DNA of 28,155 bases from positions 1 to 28,155 of the forward strand of contig DATBIS010000043.1 of assembly GCA_036556805.1 (NCBI GenBank). Direction: 5' to 3'. This DNA is from DATBIS01 sp036556805. Lineage in GTDB: Bacteria; Actinomycetota; UBA4738; HRBIN12. The number at the start of each line of letters is the position of its first letter. Within the stretch, counting starts at the first letter, position 1. The position numbers were made by a program, and so were the translations under genes. Below, in pieces: positions 21,075-28,155 of this stretch. The notes below the pieces were generated by a model. That model ran no database searches and was not told where the DNA came from. It saw nothing but the letters and a program-made list of their open reading frames with translations.

Positions 21075-22082
21075 ATGGACATCATCCGGCCGGATGCCGA
21101 CCTGTTCTCGGGCTCGACCGAGGACCTCGTCGCGCGACTGCGCGATGCGGAGCGGCGCGCCTTCGAGGCGGAGGCCAAGTACGACGCGGTGCTCAACCAG
21201 CTCCCGGCGGCCGTGTACGTCTACTCGCCGGAGCTCGACGGGCCGACGCTCTCGATGAGCCCGTTCGTCGAGCAGCTGCTCGGAGTCTCGCCGCAGCGCT
21301 TCCTCGAGGGCGACGAGGTGTGGGACGAGCTGATCCACCCGGACGATCGCGAGCGATCATGGGCGGACTACGAGTCCTACCTTCTCAACGGCGCGCCGGA
21401 GGGCGGGGACTACCGCTACATCCGCCCCGACGGACGCACCGTGTGGGTGCGCGACCACTCGGCGACGATCCGCGACTCCGACGGGCACGCGCTCTTCATC
21501 CAGGGCGTGATGTTCGACATCACGGCGAGCAAGGAGGCCGAGCTGCGCATGCAGCACATGGCCTACCACGACTCGCTCACGGGCCTGCCGAACCGCGCGA
21601 TGTTCGAGGAGCATCTCGAGCTCGCGCTCGCGCGGGCCCGCCGCAACGATCTCGCGGTGGCGGTGCTCTTCCTCGACCTTGACGACTTCAAGCCGGTGAA
21701 CGACACGCACGGGCACGCCACGGGCGATGCCGTGCTTCGTCAGGTCGGCGCGCGCCTGAGTGGCGCCGTGCGCGACACGGACCTCGTCGCACGCCAGGGG
21801 GGCGACGAGTTCCTCGTGCTCGTCGCGGACCTCGCGCGCGGCGACGGCCGGGCGACGGCCGCGTCGATGGCGAGCCGCGTCGTCGAGCATCTCGACCACG
21901 AGCTCGCCGTGCCGTTCCGGCTCCGCGTGGGTGAGATCGCCCTGCGGGCGAGCATCGGATGGGCCGTCTACCCCTTCGAGGGGAACGACGCGGCCTCGAT
22001 CCTTCGGCGCGCCGACGAGGCGATGTACGAGCGGAAGCGGATGAAGAAGGACCGCCCGATCCTGCTCAGGCGACACGCGTAG
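21075..22082 (+). CDS. PAS-GGDEF diguanylate cyclase
   Basis: Probable sensor enzyme making cyclic di-GMP from GTP. The 335-residue product has no membrane segment. A short helical N-terminus (about 15-35) leads into a PAS fold (about 36-150) with its PAC-type end DGRTVWVRDHSATIRD and GVMFDITASKEAE. A GGDEF domain follows from about 160: HDSLTGLPNR (165-174), the metal-binding LDLDDFK (200-206), and an intact GGDEF (242-246). The inhibitory site RxxD is R233-D-T-D236, five residues upstream as expected, so product inhibition is likely. No EAL domain. The ATG at 21075 has only a weak purine stretch upstream. Divergent from the nucleotide-cyclase fusion. Confidence 0.93.
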   Translation: MDIIRPDADLFSGSTEDLVARLRDAERRAFEAEAKYDAVLNQLPAAVYVYSPELDGPTLSMSPFVEQLLGVSPQRFLEGDEVWDELIHPDDRERSWADYESYLLNGAPEGGDYRYIRPDGRTVWVRDHSATIRDSDGHALFIQGVMFDITASKEAELRMQHMAYHDSLTGLPNRAMFEEHLELALARARRNDLAVAVLFLDLDDFKPVNDTHGHATGDAVLRQVGARLSGAVRDTDLVARQGGDEFLVLVADLARGDGRATAASMASRVVEHLDHELAVPFRLRVGEIALRASIGWAVYPFEGNDAASILRRADEAMYERKRMKKDRPILLRRHA

Positions 22083-22084
22083 CC

Positions 22085-22100
22085 GGGCCTCGTCAGGCCT
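22085..22100 (+). terminator. Weak hairpin after PAS-GGDEF gene
   Basis: GGGCCT, loop CGTC, AGGCCT gives a six-pair stem (one G-U pair) directly after the stop codon. It lacks a T tract. It may be a weak terminator or an incidental GC palindrome between this gene and glmM. Confidence 0.3.
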
Positions 22101-22114
22101 CGGCGCGGGTCCGG

Positions 22115-22120
22115 TAGCCT
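22115..22120 (+). promoter_or_regulatory. Possible -10 element before glmM
   Basis: GGTAGCCT contains a TAnnnT -10 hexamer (TAGCCT) ending 10 bases before the glmM ATG. No Shine-Dalgarno sequence lies between them, so the transcript would have a leader of only a few bases. No clear -35 was seen. Confidence 0.4.
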
Positions 22121-22130
22121 GAGCGGTCCC

Positions 22131-23459
22131 ATGGGACGCCTCTTCGGAACCGACGGCGTACGCGGCGTGGCCGGCACGGAGCTCACCGAGGACCTCGCGT
22201 TCGGCCTCGGCCGCGCCGCGGTGCTCGTGCTCGGGCGGCACGGGGAGGGAACCCCCACGTTCGTGGTCGGCCGCGACACGCGCGAGTCGGGGGAATGGCT
22301 CGAGGACGCGCTCGTCGAAGGGATCCGCACGACCGGCGGCGACGCGATCCTCGCGGGCGTCCAGCCGACGCCCGCGATCGCCTTCCTCACGACGACGCTC
22401 GGTGCGTCGTCGGGCGTGGTGCTGAGCGCCTCGCACAATCCTGCCGAATACAACGGCATCAAGTTCTTCTCTCGGGGTGGCACGAAGCTCTCCGACGACC
22501 TCGAGGACGAGATCGAGGCTGCCCTCGATGTCCCGCCGGCGAACGGCACGGGAACGATCCGCGCGCTCGGCACGGAGGGCGCGCAGTACCTCGACCACCT
22601 CACGTCCTCGGCGGAGGCGCGCCTCGACGGACTCGCGCTCGTCGTGGACTGCGCCAACGGCTCGGCGTCGGGCTTCTCGCCCGAGGTTCTCAGGCGCCTC
22701 GGCGCCACGGTTCACGCGATCTTCGACGAACCGGACGGACACAACATCAACGCGGGTTGCGGCGCGCTCCATCCCGACGTCGTGGCCGCCGAGGTGGTCC
22801 GCCGGGGAGCGGACGCGGGCGTCGCGCACGACGGCGACGCGGATCGCGCGCTGTTCGCCGATGCACGCGGCAACGTGATCGACGGCGACCAGGTGCTCGC
22901 CGCGTGCGCGATCGCGATGCGCAAGCAAGGGCGTCTCCCCGGCGACACGGTCGTGGCGTCGGTGATGGCCAACCTCGGGTTTCACCGGGCGATGGAGGAA
23001 GCCGGCATCAACGTGGTGACGTCCGGCGTGGGCGACCGGTACGTCGTCGAAGAGATGGAACGAACCGGGGCAGGGCTCGGGGGCGAACAATCGGGCCACA
23101 TCGTGTTCCGCGAGCAGGCGACGACCGGCGACGGTCTCCTCACCGCGGTGCGCTTCCTCTCGCTCGCGACGCTCGAGGGCGTGTCCGTCGAACGACTCGC
23201 CTCGGCGATGCGCCGGTACCCGCAGATCATGCTGAACGTGGCGGTCGAGGACGGCGCAGCCCTCGCCGGCGCCGAGTCCGTCTGGGAATCCGTGCGGTCC
23301 GCCGAGACGACCCTCGGCGACGCAGGTCGCGTGCTCGTGCGGGCGTCGGGTACCGAGCCTCTCGTGCGCGTGATGGTCGAGGCCGAGACCGACGAGCTCG
23401 CGCGCGAGCACGCCCACGCGATCGCGGCGGTGGTGGAGAAGGTCCTAGGCCCCGCGTAG
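22131..23459 (+). CDS. glmM: Phosphoglucosamine mutase
   Basis: Converts glucosamine-6-phosphate to glucosamine-1-phosphate for UDP-GlcNAc and hence peptidoglycan. The 442-residue product has FGTDGVRG (5-12), the phosphoserine loop SASHNP (99-104, reactive S101), the metal loop DGDADR (234-239), GGEQSGH for sugar binding, and the C-terminal phosphate loop RASGTEPLVRVM. Length is standard. ATG at 22131 without a Shine-Dalgarno site. It is followed by glmS, the preceding enzyme in the pathway, after 42 bases. Confidence 0.97.
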   Translation: MGRLFGTDGVRGVAGTELTEDLAFGLGRAAVLVLGRHGEGTPTFVVGRDTRESGEWLEDALVEGIRTTGGDAILAGVQPTPAIAFLTTTLGASSGVVLSASHNPAEYNGIKFFSRGGTKLSDDLEDEIEAALDVPPANGTGTIRALGTEGAQYLDHLTSSAEARLDGLALVVDCANGSASGFSPEVLRRLGATVHAIFDEPDGHNINAGCGALHPDVVAAEVVRRGADAGVAHDGDADRALFADARGNVIDGDQVLAACAIAMRKQGRLPGDTVVASVMANLGFHRAMEEAGINVVTSGVGDRYVVEEMERTGAGLGGEQSGHIVFREQATTGDGLLTAVRFLSLATLEGVSVERLASAMRRYPQIMLNVAVEDGAALAGAESVWESVRSAETTLGDAGRVLVRASGTEPLVRVMVEAETDELAREHAHAIAAVVEKVLGPA

Positions 23460-23483
23460 CTTCCACGGCCTGGGTCGCGCTGC

Positions 23484-23489
23484 TACGCT
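23484..23489 (+). promoter_or_regulatory. Possible -10 element before glmS
   Basis: TACGCT within GCTACGCT ends 12 bases before the glmS ATG, again with no Shine-Dalgarno sequence between. Transcription would start about five bases before the ATG. A -35 was not recognised. Confidence 0.38.
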
Positions 23490-23501
23490 GCCGGTCCCTC
23501 C

Positions 23502-25322
23502 ATGTGCGGCATCGTTGGCTACGTTGGTCCCGACGAGGCCCTTCCCGTCATCCTCGAAGGCCTTCGCCGGCTGGAGTATCGCGGTTATGACTCCGCCGGC
23601 GTGGCCCTCGCCGACGGGGGGCTGACCGTCGTCAAACGCGCGGGCCGGCTCGACGCGCTCGAGGAGGCCCTCGACGCGGCACCTCGCCCCCCCGCCACCG
23701 TCGGGATGGGCCACACTCGATGGGCGACCCACGGAGCGCCCACCGATCGCAACGCGCACCCGCACGTCGACTGCTCCGGTCGAATCGCGGTGATCCACAA
23801 CGGGATCATCGAGAACTTCCAGGGACTCCGGCAGCGTCTCGAGAAGGACGGGCACACGCTCGTGTCGGAGACCGACACGGAGCTCGTGGCTCATCTCCTC
23901 GAGGGGCGGGAGGGGTCACTCGTCGACGCCGTCCGCGCAACGGTGCGGGAGCTCGAGGGGGCGTACTCGCTCGTGGTGCTCTCGCTCGACGAGCCCGACG
24001 TGCTGATCGGCGTGAAGGTGTCGAGCCCGCTCGTCGTGGGGCTCGGCGACGGCGAGACGATCCTCGCGTCCGATATCCCCGCGATCCTCGGCCGCACCAC
24101 CACCGTCGTCCCTGTGGACGAGGGCCAGATCGTCGAGGTGCGACGCGAGGGCGCCGCGTTCTCCGACTTCGACGGCAATGCGATCGAGCCCGAGCCGATC
24201 CAGGTGACGTGGGACCTCGCGCACGCGCAGAAGGGCGGCTACGAGGACTTCATGCGCAAGGAGATCGACGAGCAGCCGGCCGCGATCCGCGACACCCTCG
24301 TGGGCCGCGTCGCCGCGGGGCGGCTCTCGCTCGACGACCTTCGCATCAGCGACGACGTGCTCCGGGACGTCTCGAAGGTGTTCGTCGTCGCCTGCGGCAC
24401 CGCGTTCCACTCGGGGCTCGTCGCGAAGTACGCGATCGAGCACTGGACGCGCCTGCCGGTCGAGGTCGAGATCGCGAGCGAGTTCCGGTATCGCGATCCG
24501 GTTCTCGGGCCGGACACGCTGACGCTCGCGGTGTCGCAGAGCGGCGAGACGATCGACACGCTGGAAGCGGCCCGGCACGCGCGGCGGCAGGGCTCGCAGG
24601 TGATCGCGGTGACGAACACGGTGGGCTCCTCGCTCTCGCGGGAGGCCGACGGCGTGATCTACATGCACGCGGGGCCGGAGATCGGGGTCGCGGCCACGAA
24701 GACGTTCGCCGCGCAGATGGTGTCGCAGTATCTCGTCGGGCTCTACCTCGCGCAGGTGCGCGGCTCGATGTTCCCCGAGGAGATCGCCGAGTTCCTCGGG
24801 CGCATGGACGAGCTGCCCGACCAGGTGGAAACGGCGATCCGGCTCGACGACCGCTGCCGGGAGCTCGCGGAGCGGTTCCATCGCGCGAACGACTTCCTGT
24901 TCATCGGCCGGCACACGGGGTACCCGGCCGCGCTCGAGGGCGCGCTGAAGCTCAAGGAGATCAGCTACATCCACGCGGAGGGGTATCCCGCCGCCGAGCT
25001 CAAGCACGGCCCCATCGCGCTCGTCGAGGAGGGCGTGCCGGTGGTGGCCGTCGCGACCACCTGCCACGTCTACCCGAAGATCCTGTCGAACATCCAGGAG
25101 GTGCGCGCGCGCGGAGCGGAGGTCATCGCGGTGGTGAGCGCCGGCGACGTCGAGGCCTCGAGGCTCGCTCAGCACGTGCTGGAGGTTCCGGAGACCCCCG
25201 AACTGCTGTCGCCGGTCGTGGTGACGGTCCCGCTGCAGCTCCTCGCGTACCACATCGCGAAGCTGCGCGGGTGCGACGTCGACCGGCCTCGCAACCTCGC
25301 GAAGTCCGTGACCGTCGAGTAG
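23502..25322 (+). CDS. glmS: Glutamine-fructose-6-phosphate aminotransferase
   Basis: Makes glucosamine-6-phosphate from fructose-6-phosphate and glutamine, the first step of amino-sugar synthesis. The 606-residue product has an N-terminal class II glutaminase domain with the nucleophile Cys2 (MCGIVGYVG), GHTRWATHG and HNGIIENF. Two SIS sugar-isomerase domains follow: CGTAFHSG and SQSGETIDT in the first, and KLKEISYIHAEGYPAAELKHG-type active-site segment (motif EGYPAAELKHGP) in the second. It ends LAKSVTVE as in the family. No glmS riboswitch/ribozyme is seen upstream: only 42 bases separate it from glmM. Confidence 0.97.
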   Translation: MCGIVGYVGPDEALPVILEGLRRLEYRGYDSAGVALADGGLTVVKRAGRLDALEEALDAAPRPPATVGMGHTRWATHGAPTDRNAHPHVDCSGRIAVIHNGIIENFQGLRQRLEKDGHTLVSETDTELVAHLLEGREGSLVDAVRATVRELEGAYSLVVLSLDEPDVLIGVKVSSPLVVGLGDGETILASDIPAILGRTTTVVPVDEGQIVEVRREGAAFSDFDGNAIEPEPIQVTWDLAHAQKGGYEDFMRKEIDEQPAAIRDTLVGRVAAGRLSLDDLRISDDVLRDVSKVFVVACGTAFHSGLVAKYAIEHWTRLPVEVEIASEFRYRDPVLGPDTLTLAVSQSGETIDTLEAARHARRQGSQVIAVTNTVGSSLSREADGVIYMHAGPEIGVAATKTFAAQMVSQYLVGLYLAQVRGSMFPEEIAEFLGRMDELPDQVETAIRLDDRCRELAERFHRANDFLFIGRHTGYPAALEGALKLKEISYIHAEGYPAAELKHGPIALVEEGVPVVAVATTCHVYPKILSNIQEVRARGAEVIAVVSAGDVEASRLAQHVLEVPETPELLSPVVVTVPLQLLAYHIAKLRGCDVDRPRNLAKSVTVE

Positions 25323-25328
25323 CCCGGC

Positions 25329-25344
25329 GGCGCGAGCGCGCGCC
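25329..25344 (+). terminator. GC hairpin after glmS
   Basis: GGCGCG (25329-25334), loop AGCG, CGCGCC (25339-25344): a perfect six-pair stem six bases after the glmS stop. It is followed by CTCTAAGCTCTT, which is not a clean T tract and also holds the possible acpS -10 element. Termination here is plausible but weakly supported. Confidence 0.35.
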
Positions 25345-25347
25345 CTC

Positions 25348-25353
25348 TAAGCT
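25348..25353 (+). promoter_or_regulatory. Possible -10 element before acpS
   Basis: TAAGCT ends 8 bases before the acpS ATG with no Shine-Dalgarno sequence, so a transcript starting here would be leaderless or nearly so. It would drive the coupled genes acpS, nnr and alr. No -35 recognised. Confidence 0.4.
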
Positions 25354-25361
25354 CTTCCGCG

Positions 25362-25736
25362 ATGGAGATCCTCGGGCTCGGCGTGGACATCTGCGAGATC
25401 GCCAGGATGGAGCGGGCCCTCGCCCGACATCCCACGATGCGGCAGCGCGTGTTCACGCCCGAGGAGGTCGCGTACTGCGATGCGAGGGGCCGGCCGGCCG
25501 AGTCCTACGCGGGCCGCTTCGCGGCCCGCGAGGCCGTGATCAAGGCGCTCGGCGGGTATCGCGGCAAGGCCTGGCACGAGATCAGCGTCACGAGGGCGCC
25601 GTCCGGCGCGCCGGCCATCCGCCTCGAGGGGAACGCGAAGGAGCGGGCGGACGCGCTCGGCGTCACCGACGTCCTCATCACGTTCACCCACGAGAAGACC
25701 AGCGCCGTCGCCTTCGCGATCGCGGTCCGCACGTGA
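25362..25736 (+). CDS. acpS: Holo-[acyl-carrier-protein] synthase
   Basis: Transfers 4'-phosphopantetheine from CoA to a serine of acyl carrier protein, activating fatty acid synthesis. The 124-residue product has the GVDICEIAR motif with magnesium-binding D9 and RFAAREAVIKALG with E57 and K61; the end FTHEKTSAVAFAIA matches the conserved last strand. Arg56 takes the place of the commoner Lys in the FAAKEA motif, a conservative change. The stop overlaps the next gene by four bases (GTGA). Confidence 0.95.
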   Translation: MEILGLGVDICEIARMERALARHPTMRQRVFTPEEVAYCDARGRPAESYAGRFAAREAVIKALGGYRGKAWHEISVTRAPSGAPAIRLEGNAKERADALGVTDVLITFTHEKTSAVAFAIAVRT

Positions 25737-27262
25737 AGCCGGTCCTCTCGCCCGAGGGCGCGGTGCGGCTCGATCGCGCGACGCAGGCGAGGGGCGTTCC
25801 GGCCGCGTCGCTCATGGAGCGAGCGGGCGAGGCCGTGGCCCGCTCGGCGATCGATCTCGCCGGCGGCGTGTACGGCCGGCGCGTGGTGGCCGTCTGCGGC
25901 AAGGGGAACAACGGCGGCGACGGCCTCGTCGCCGCCCGGCACCTCGCGCGAGAGGGCGTGCGCACGACCGTCGTGATGATCGAGCGGCCGGACGACCTGC
26001 GCGAGCCGGCGGCATCGAACTTCCGCCGCCTCGCCGAGCACGACGTTCGCGTTCTGGTGCCGGGCGGCGCCGCGCTCGATCGAGAGCTCGCGCGCGCCGA
26101 CGTGGCGATCGACGCACTCTTCGGAACGGGGTTTCGTGGCATCCCGGAAGACGAGTGGGCGGCGGCGATCGGGGCGATGAACGCGTGCGCCGCCCCCGTG
26201 CTCGCGGTCGACATCCCGTCGGGCGTGAACGGGGCCAACGGGGCCGTGGAGGGCGAAGCGGTATCGGCGGAGCTCACGGTCACGTTCGGCGCGCCGAAGG
26301 TGGGCGTCGTGCTGCTCCCCGGGGCGGAGCGCGCGGGCACGGTGCGGGTGGTGGACATCGGCTTTCCCGAGGACCTCGTGGAGGCCGAAGCCTGGCTCAC
26401 CGAGCCGGGCGACGTGGCGGCGATCCTCCCGTCGCGCGGAGCGGAGTCGCACAAGCGGGCCTCCGGAGTCGTCCTCGTCGTCGCGGGCTCCAGGGGCATG
26501 ACCGGCGCGGCGGCGCTGCTCGCACTCGCGGCCGGGCGGATCGGTGCGGGGCTCGTGACCGTCGCGAGCCCCTCGGGCGCTCTTCCGCAGGTTCAGGCGA
26601 ATCTGAGCGAGGCGACGTTTCTCGCGCTCGCCGAGACGGACGACGGCACCGTCGCCGCGGCCGCGCTCGAACCCGTCCTCGAGCGCCTCGAGGGGGCGGA
26701 CGCCCTCGCGATCGGACCGGGGCTCACGCGTCAGGGGGAAACGTCGGCCTTCGTGCGCGAGCTCGTGCGCCGATCGCCGGTCCCGGTCGTCGTCGACGCG
26801 GACGGGCTCAACGCGTTCGCCGGGCGGGCGCAGGAGCTCGCCGACCGGCGCTCCGACGCCGTGCTCACCCCGCACGTCGGCGAGTTCGGGCGGCTCTCGG
26901 GAGTGAAGCCCCGCGACCTTGACGCCGACCGCTTGGGCCATGCTCGGTCGCTTGCGAGGACGACCGGCGCGGTGACCCTGCTGAAGGGAAGTCGCACCGT
27001 GATCGCCTCGCCGGCCGGCGACGTCCGCGTCAACGTGACGGGTTCGCCCGTGCTCGCGACCGCGGGCACCGGCGACGTGCTCACGGGCATGATCGGGGGC
27101 CTCCTCGCTCGCGGGGTCGACCCGCTCGACGCGGCGACCGCGGGCGCGTATCTGCACGGTCTCGCAGGGATCCTCGCCGGCTCGGAGCGAGGCGAGGGCT
27201 CGCTGGCGGGTGACGTCGTGGACCACATCCCAGACGCCGTCCGCAGGGTGAGAGAGCCGTGA
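25733..27262 (+). CDS. nnr: Bifunctional NAD(P)HX epimerase/dehydratase
   Basis: Repairs hydrated NADH and NADPH: the N-terminal half epimerises R- and S-NAD(P)HX and the C-terminal half dehydrates the S form using ADP or ATP. The 509-residue product has the epimerase motifs GKGNNGGDG (56-64), DALFGTG (127-133) and DIPSG (160-164). The dehydratase half (from about 230) has AGSRGMTGAA, IGPGL, DADGLN (355-360), TPHVGEFGRL (379-388), LLKGS and AGTGDVLTGM (444-453). GTG start overlaps acpS, and the stop overlaps alr; an open frame runs further upstream through glmS in another phase but has no homology. The order acpS-nnr-alr is usual for actinobacteria. Confidence 0.95.
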   Translation: MKPVLSPEGAVRLDRATQARGVPAASLMERAGEAVARSAIDLAGGVYGRRVVAVCGKGNNGGDGLVAARHLAREGVRTTVVMIERPDDLREPAASNFRRLAEHDVRVLVPGGAALDRELARADVAIDALFGTGFRGIPEDEWAAAIGAMNACAAPVLAVDIPSGVNGANGAVEGEAVSAELTVTFGAPKVGVVLLPGAERAGTVRVVDIGFPEDLVEAEAWLTEPGDVAAILPSRGAESHKRASGVVLVVAGSRGMTGAAALLALAAGRIGAGLVTVASPSGALPQVQANLSEATFLALAETDDGTVAAAALEPVLERLEGADALAIGPGLTRQGETSAFVRELVRRSPVPVVVDADGLNAFAGRAQELADRRSDAVLTPHVGEFGRLSGVKPRDLDADRLGHARSLARTTGAVTLLKGSRTVIASPAGDVRVNVTGSPVLATAGTGDVLTGMIGGLLARGVDPLDAATAGAYLHGLAGILAGSERGEGSLAGDVVDHIPDAVRRVREP

Positions 27263-28155
27263 GGCGCTACCGGCCGACCTGGGTCGAGATCGACCTCGAC
27301 GCGATCCGGCACAACGTGCGCGCGTTGAAGCCGGCGGCGTCGGAGCTGATGGCCGTGGTGAAGGCGAACGGGTACGGCCACGGCGAGGCGGAGGTCGCTC
27401 GCGCGGCGCTGGAGGCCGGCGCGACCTGGCTCGGCGTCGCGCTCGTCGAGGAAGGGCTTCGCCTTCGTGAGGCCGGGATCGGGGCGCGCGTGCTCGTGCT
27501 CTCCGAGCTCCCACCCGGATCCGAGCGGTCGGCGCTCGACGCCGAGCTCACGCCCACCCTCTACACGGACGACGCTCTCGAGCGACTCGTCGCGGCCGCG
27601 GCGGGATCGCCGGTCGGCGTGCACGTCAAGGTGGACACCGGCATGCATCGCGTCGGGGTCTGGCCACCGGCGGACGCGCCGGCCCTCGTCGACCGGGTTG
27701 CGCGCGCAGGCCTGGACGTGGAAGGTCTCTGGACCCACTTCGCGAGCGCCGAGGAGGACGAGGTCACCACGAAGGAGCAGCTCGATCGGTTCCACGAGGT
27801 CGTGGAGGACGTTCGCGCCGCCGGCCACGGGCCTCGGGTCCTCCACGCCGCGAACAGCGCCGCGACCATCCTGCATCCGGCATCGCACCTGGACCTTGTT
27901 CGTGTGGGCCTCGCGATGTACGGGCTGCAGCCCGGCCCCGGCGTGGGCGCCGAGCTCGGGCTCCGGCCCGCGCTCGCGTGGCGATCGACGGTCACCATGG
28001 TGAAGCGGCTGCCCACCGGGGAGCCGCTCTCGTACGGACATCGGTATCGAACGGCGACGCCGTCCACGATCGCGACCGTGCCGGTCGGCTACGCGGACGG
28101 CTACCCTCGCCATCTCTCGTCGCGGGCCGACGCCCTCGTGGGGGGCGCGAGGGCT
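27259..28155 (+). CDS. alr: Alanine racemase, 3' end beyond window
   Basis: PLP enzyme making D-alanine for peptidoglycan. The first 299 codons are present, about 75-80 percent of the usual length; no stop is reached before the window ends. The N-terminus MRRYRPTWVEIDLDAIRHNV leads to the PLP-binding lysine K35 in VVKANGYGHG. VKVDTGMHRVG, WTHFASAEE, HAANSAA and the GLAMYG run follow, and the catalytic-tyrosine motif VGYADGYPR has Y278. GTG start overlaps the nnr stop by four bases (GTGA). Truncation is due only to the window edge. Confidence 0.95.
   Translation, partial: MRRYRPTWVEIDLDAIRHNVRALKPAASELMAVVKANGYGHGEAEVARAALEAGATWLGVALVEEGLRLREAGIGARVLVLSELPPGSERSALDAELTPTLYTDDALERLVAAAAGSPVGVHVKVDTGMHRVGVWPPADAPALVDRVARAGLDVEGLWTHFASAEEDEVTTKEQLDRFHEVVEDVRAAGHGPRVLHAANSAATILHPASHLDLVRVGLAMYGLQPGPGVGAELGLRPALAWRSTVTMVKRLPTGEPLSYGHRYRTATPSTIATVPVGYADGYPRHLSSRADALVGGARA

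Noticed and set aside
20930..21196. N-terminal extension of the cyclase fusion by 89 residues
   Set aside because: The added residues are Ser/Arg-rich without family resemblance and would run into the divergent PAS-GGDEF gene; the family start is at 20929.

Overview
The window is a GC-rich chromosomal segment, with third codon positions overwhelmingly G or C, carrying the main ribosomal-protein gene cluster and the housekeeping genes that usually follow it. Gene order (tuf, S10-spc block, secY-adk-map, infA-rpmJ-rpsM-rpsK-rpoA-rplQ, truA, rplM-rpsI, then glmM-glmS-acpS-nnr-alr), GTG and TTG starts, and the EF-Tu, IF-1 and RpoA sequences point to an actinobacterium (Actinomycetota), probably an uncultivated lineage. 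That placement is inference from synteny and residues; no search was run.

Layout. 8-10596: tuf followed by 21 ribosomal-protein genes, nearly all coupled by 1-4 base overlaps (ATGA, GTGA, TGATG), with no gap large enough for another gene. 10609-14092: secY, adk, map, then an unexpected secreted lysyl-oxidase-like protein inserted between map and infA. 14093-17511: a convincing promoter, then infA (TTG start), rpmJ, rpsM, rpsK, rpoA (TTG start), rplQ and truA; rpsD is not present. 17512-18685: promoter, leader hairpin and rplM-rpsI, where L13 carries a long basic tail. 18687-22082: four genes that interrupt the usual order: a DUF2007-like small protein (minus strand), a lipoprotein with two COG4315-type repeats, an alpha/beta-hydrolase-like/class III nucleotide cyclase fusion (minus strand), and a divergently transcribed PAS-GGDEF diguanylate cyclase. 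22131-28155: glmM, glmS, acpS, a bifunctional NAD(P)HX epimerase/dehydratase, and the first 299 codons of alr, which runs off the window end.

How they work together: the first 18.7 kb makes ribosomes, RNA polymerase alpha, the Sec channel and early protein maturation (methionine aminopeptidase); the last 6 kb supplies UDP-GlcNAc precursor (GlmS, GlmM), D-alanine (Alr) and holo-ACP (AcpS) for envelope and lipid synthesis. Between them sits a small second-messenger and surface block. No gene-free stretch exceeds 300 bases; the largest gaps are 20930-21074, 14093-14228 and 18933-19035. I saw no tRNA, rRNA, CRISPR array, insertion sequence or phage gene.

I do not see an obviously new multi-gene system. 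The observations most worth following are the lysyl-oxidase gene with its cofactor and copper residues inside a ribosomal cluster, the charged tails on S3, L29 and L13, the nucleophile-less hydrolase/cyclase fusion, the leader hairpin before rplM, and the different codon choice of tuf.
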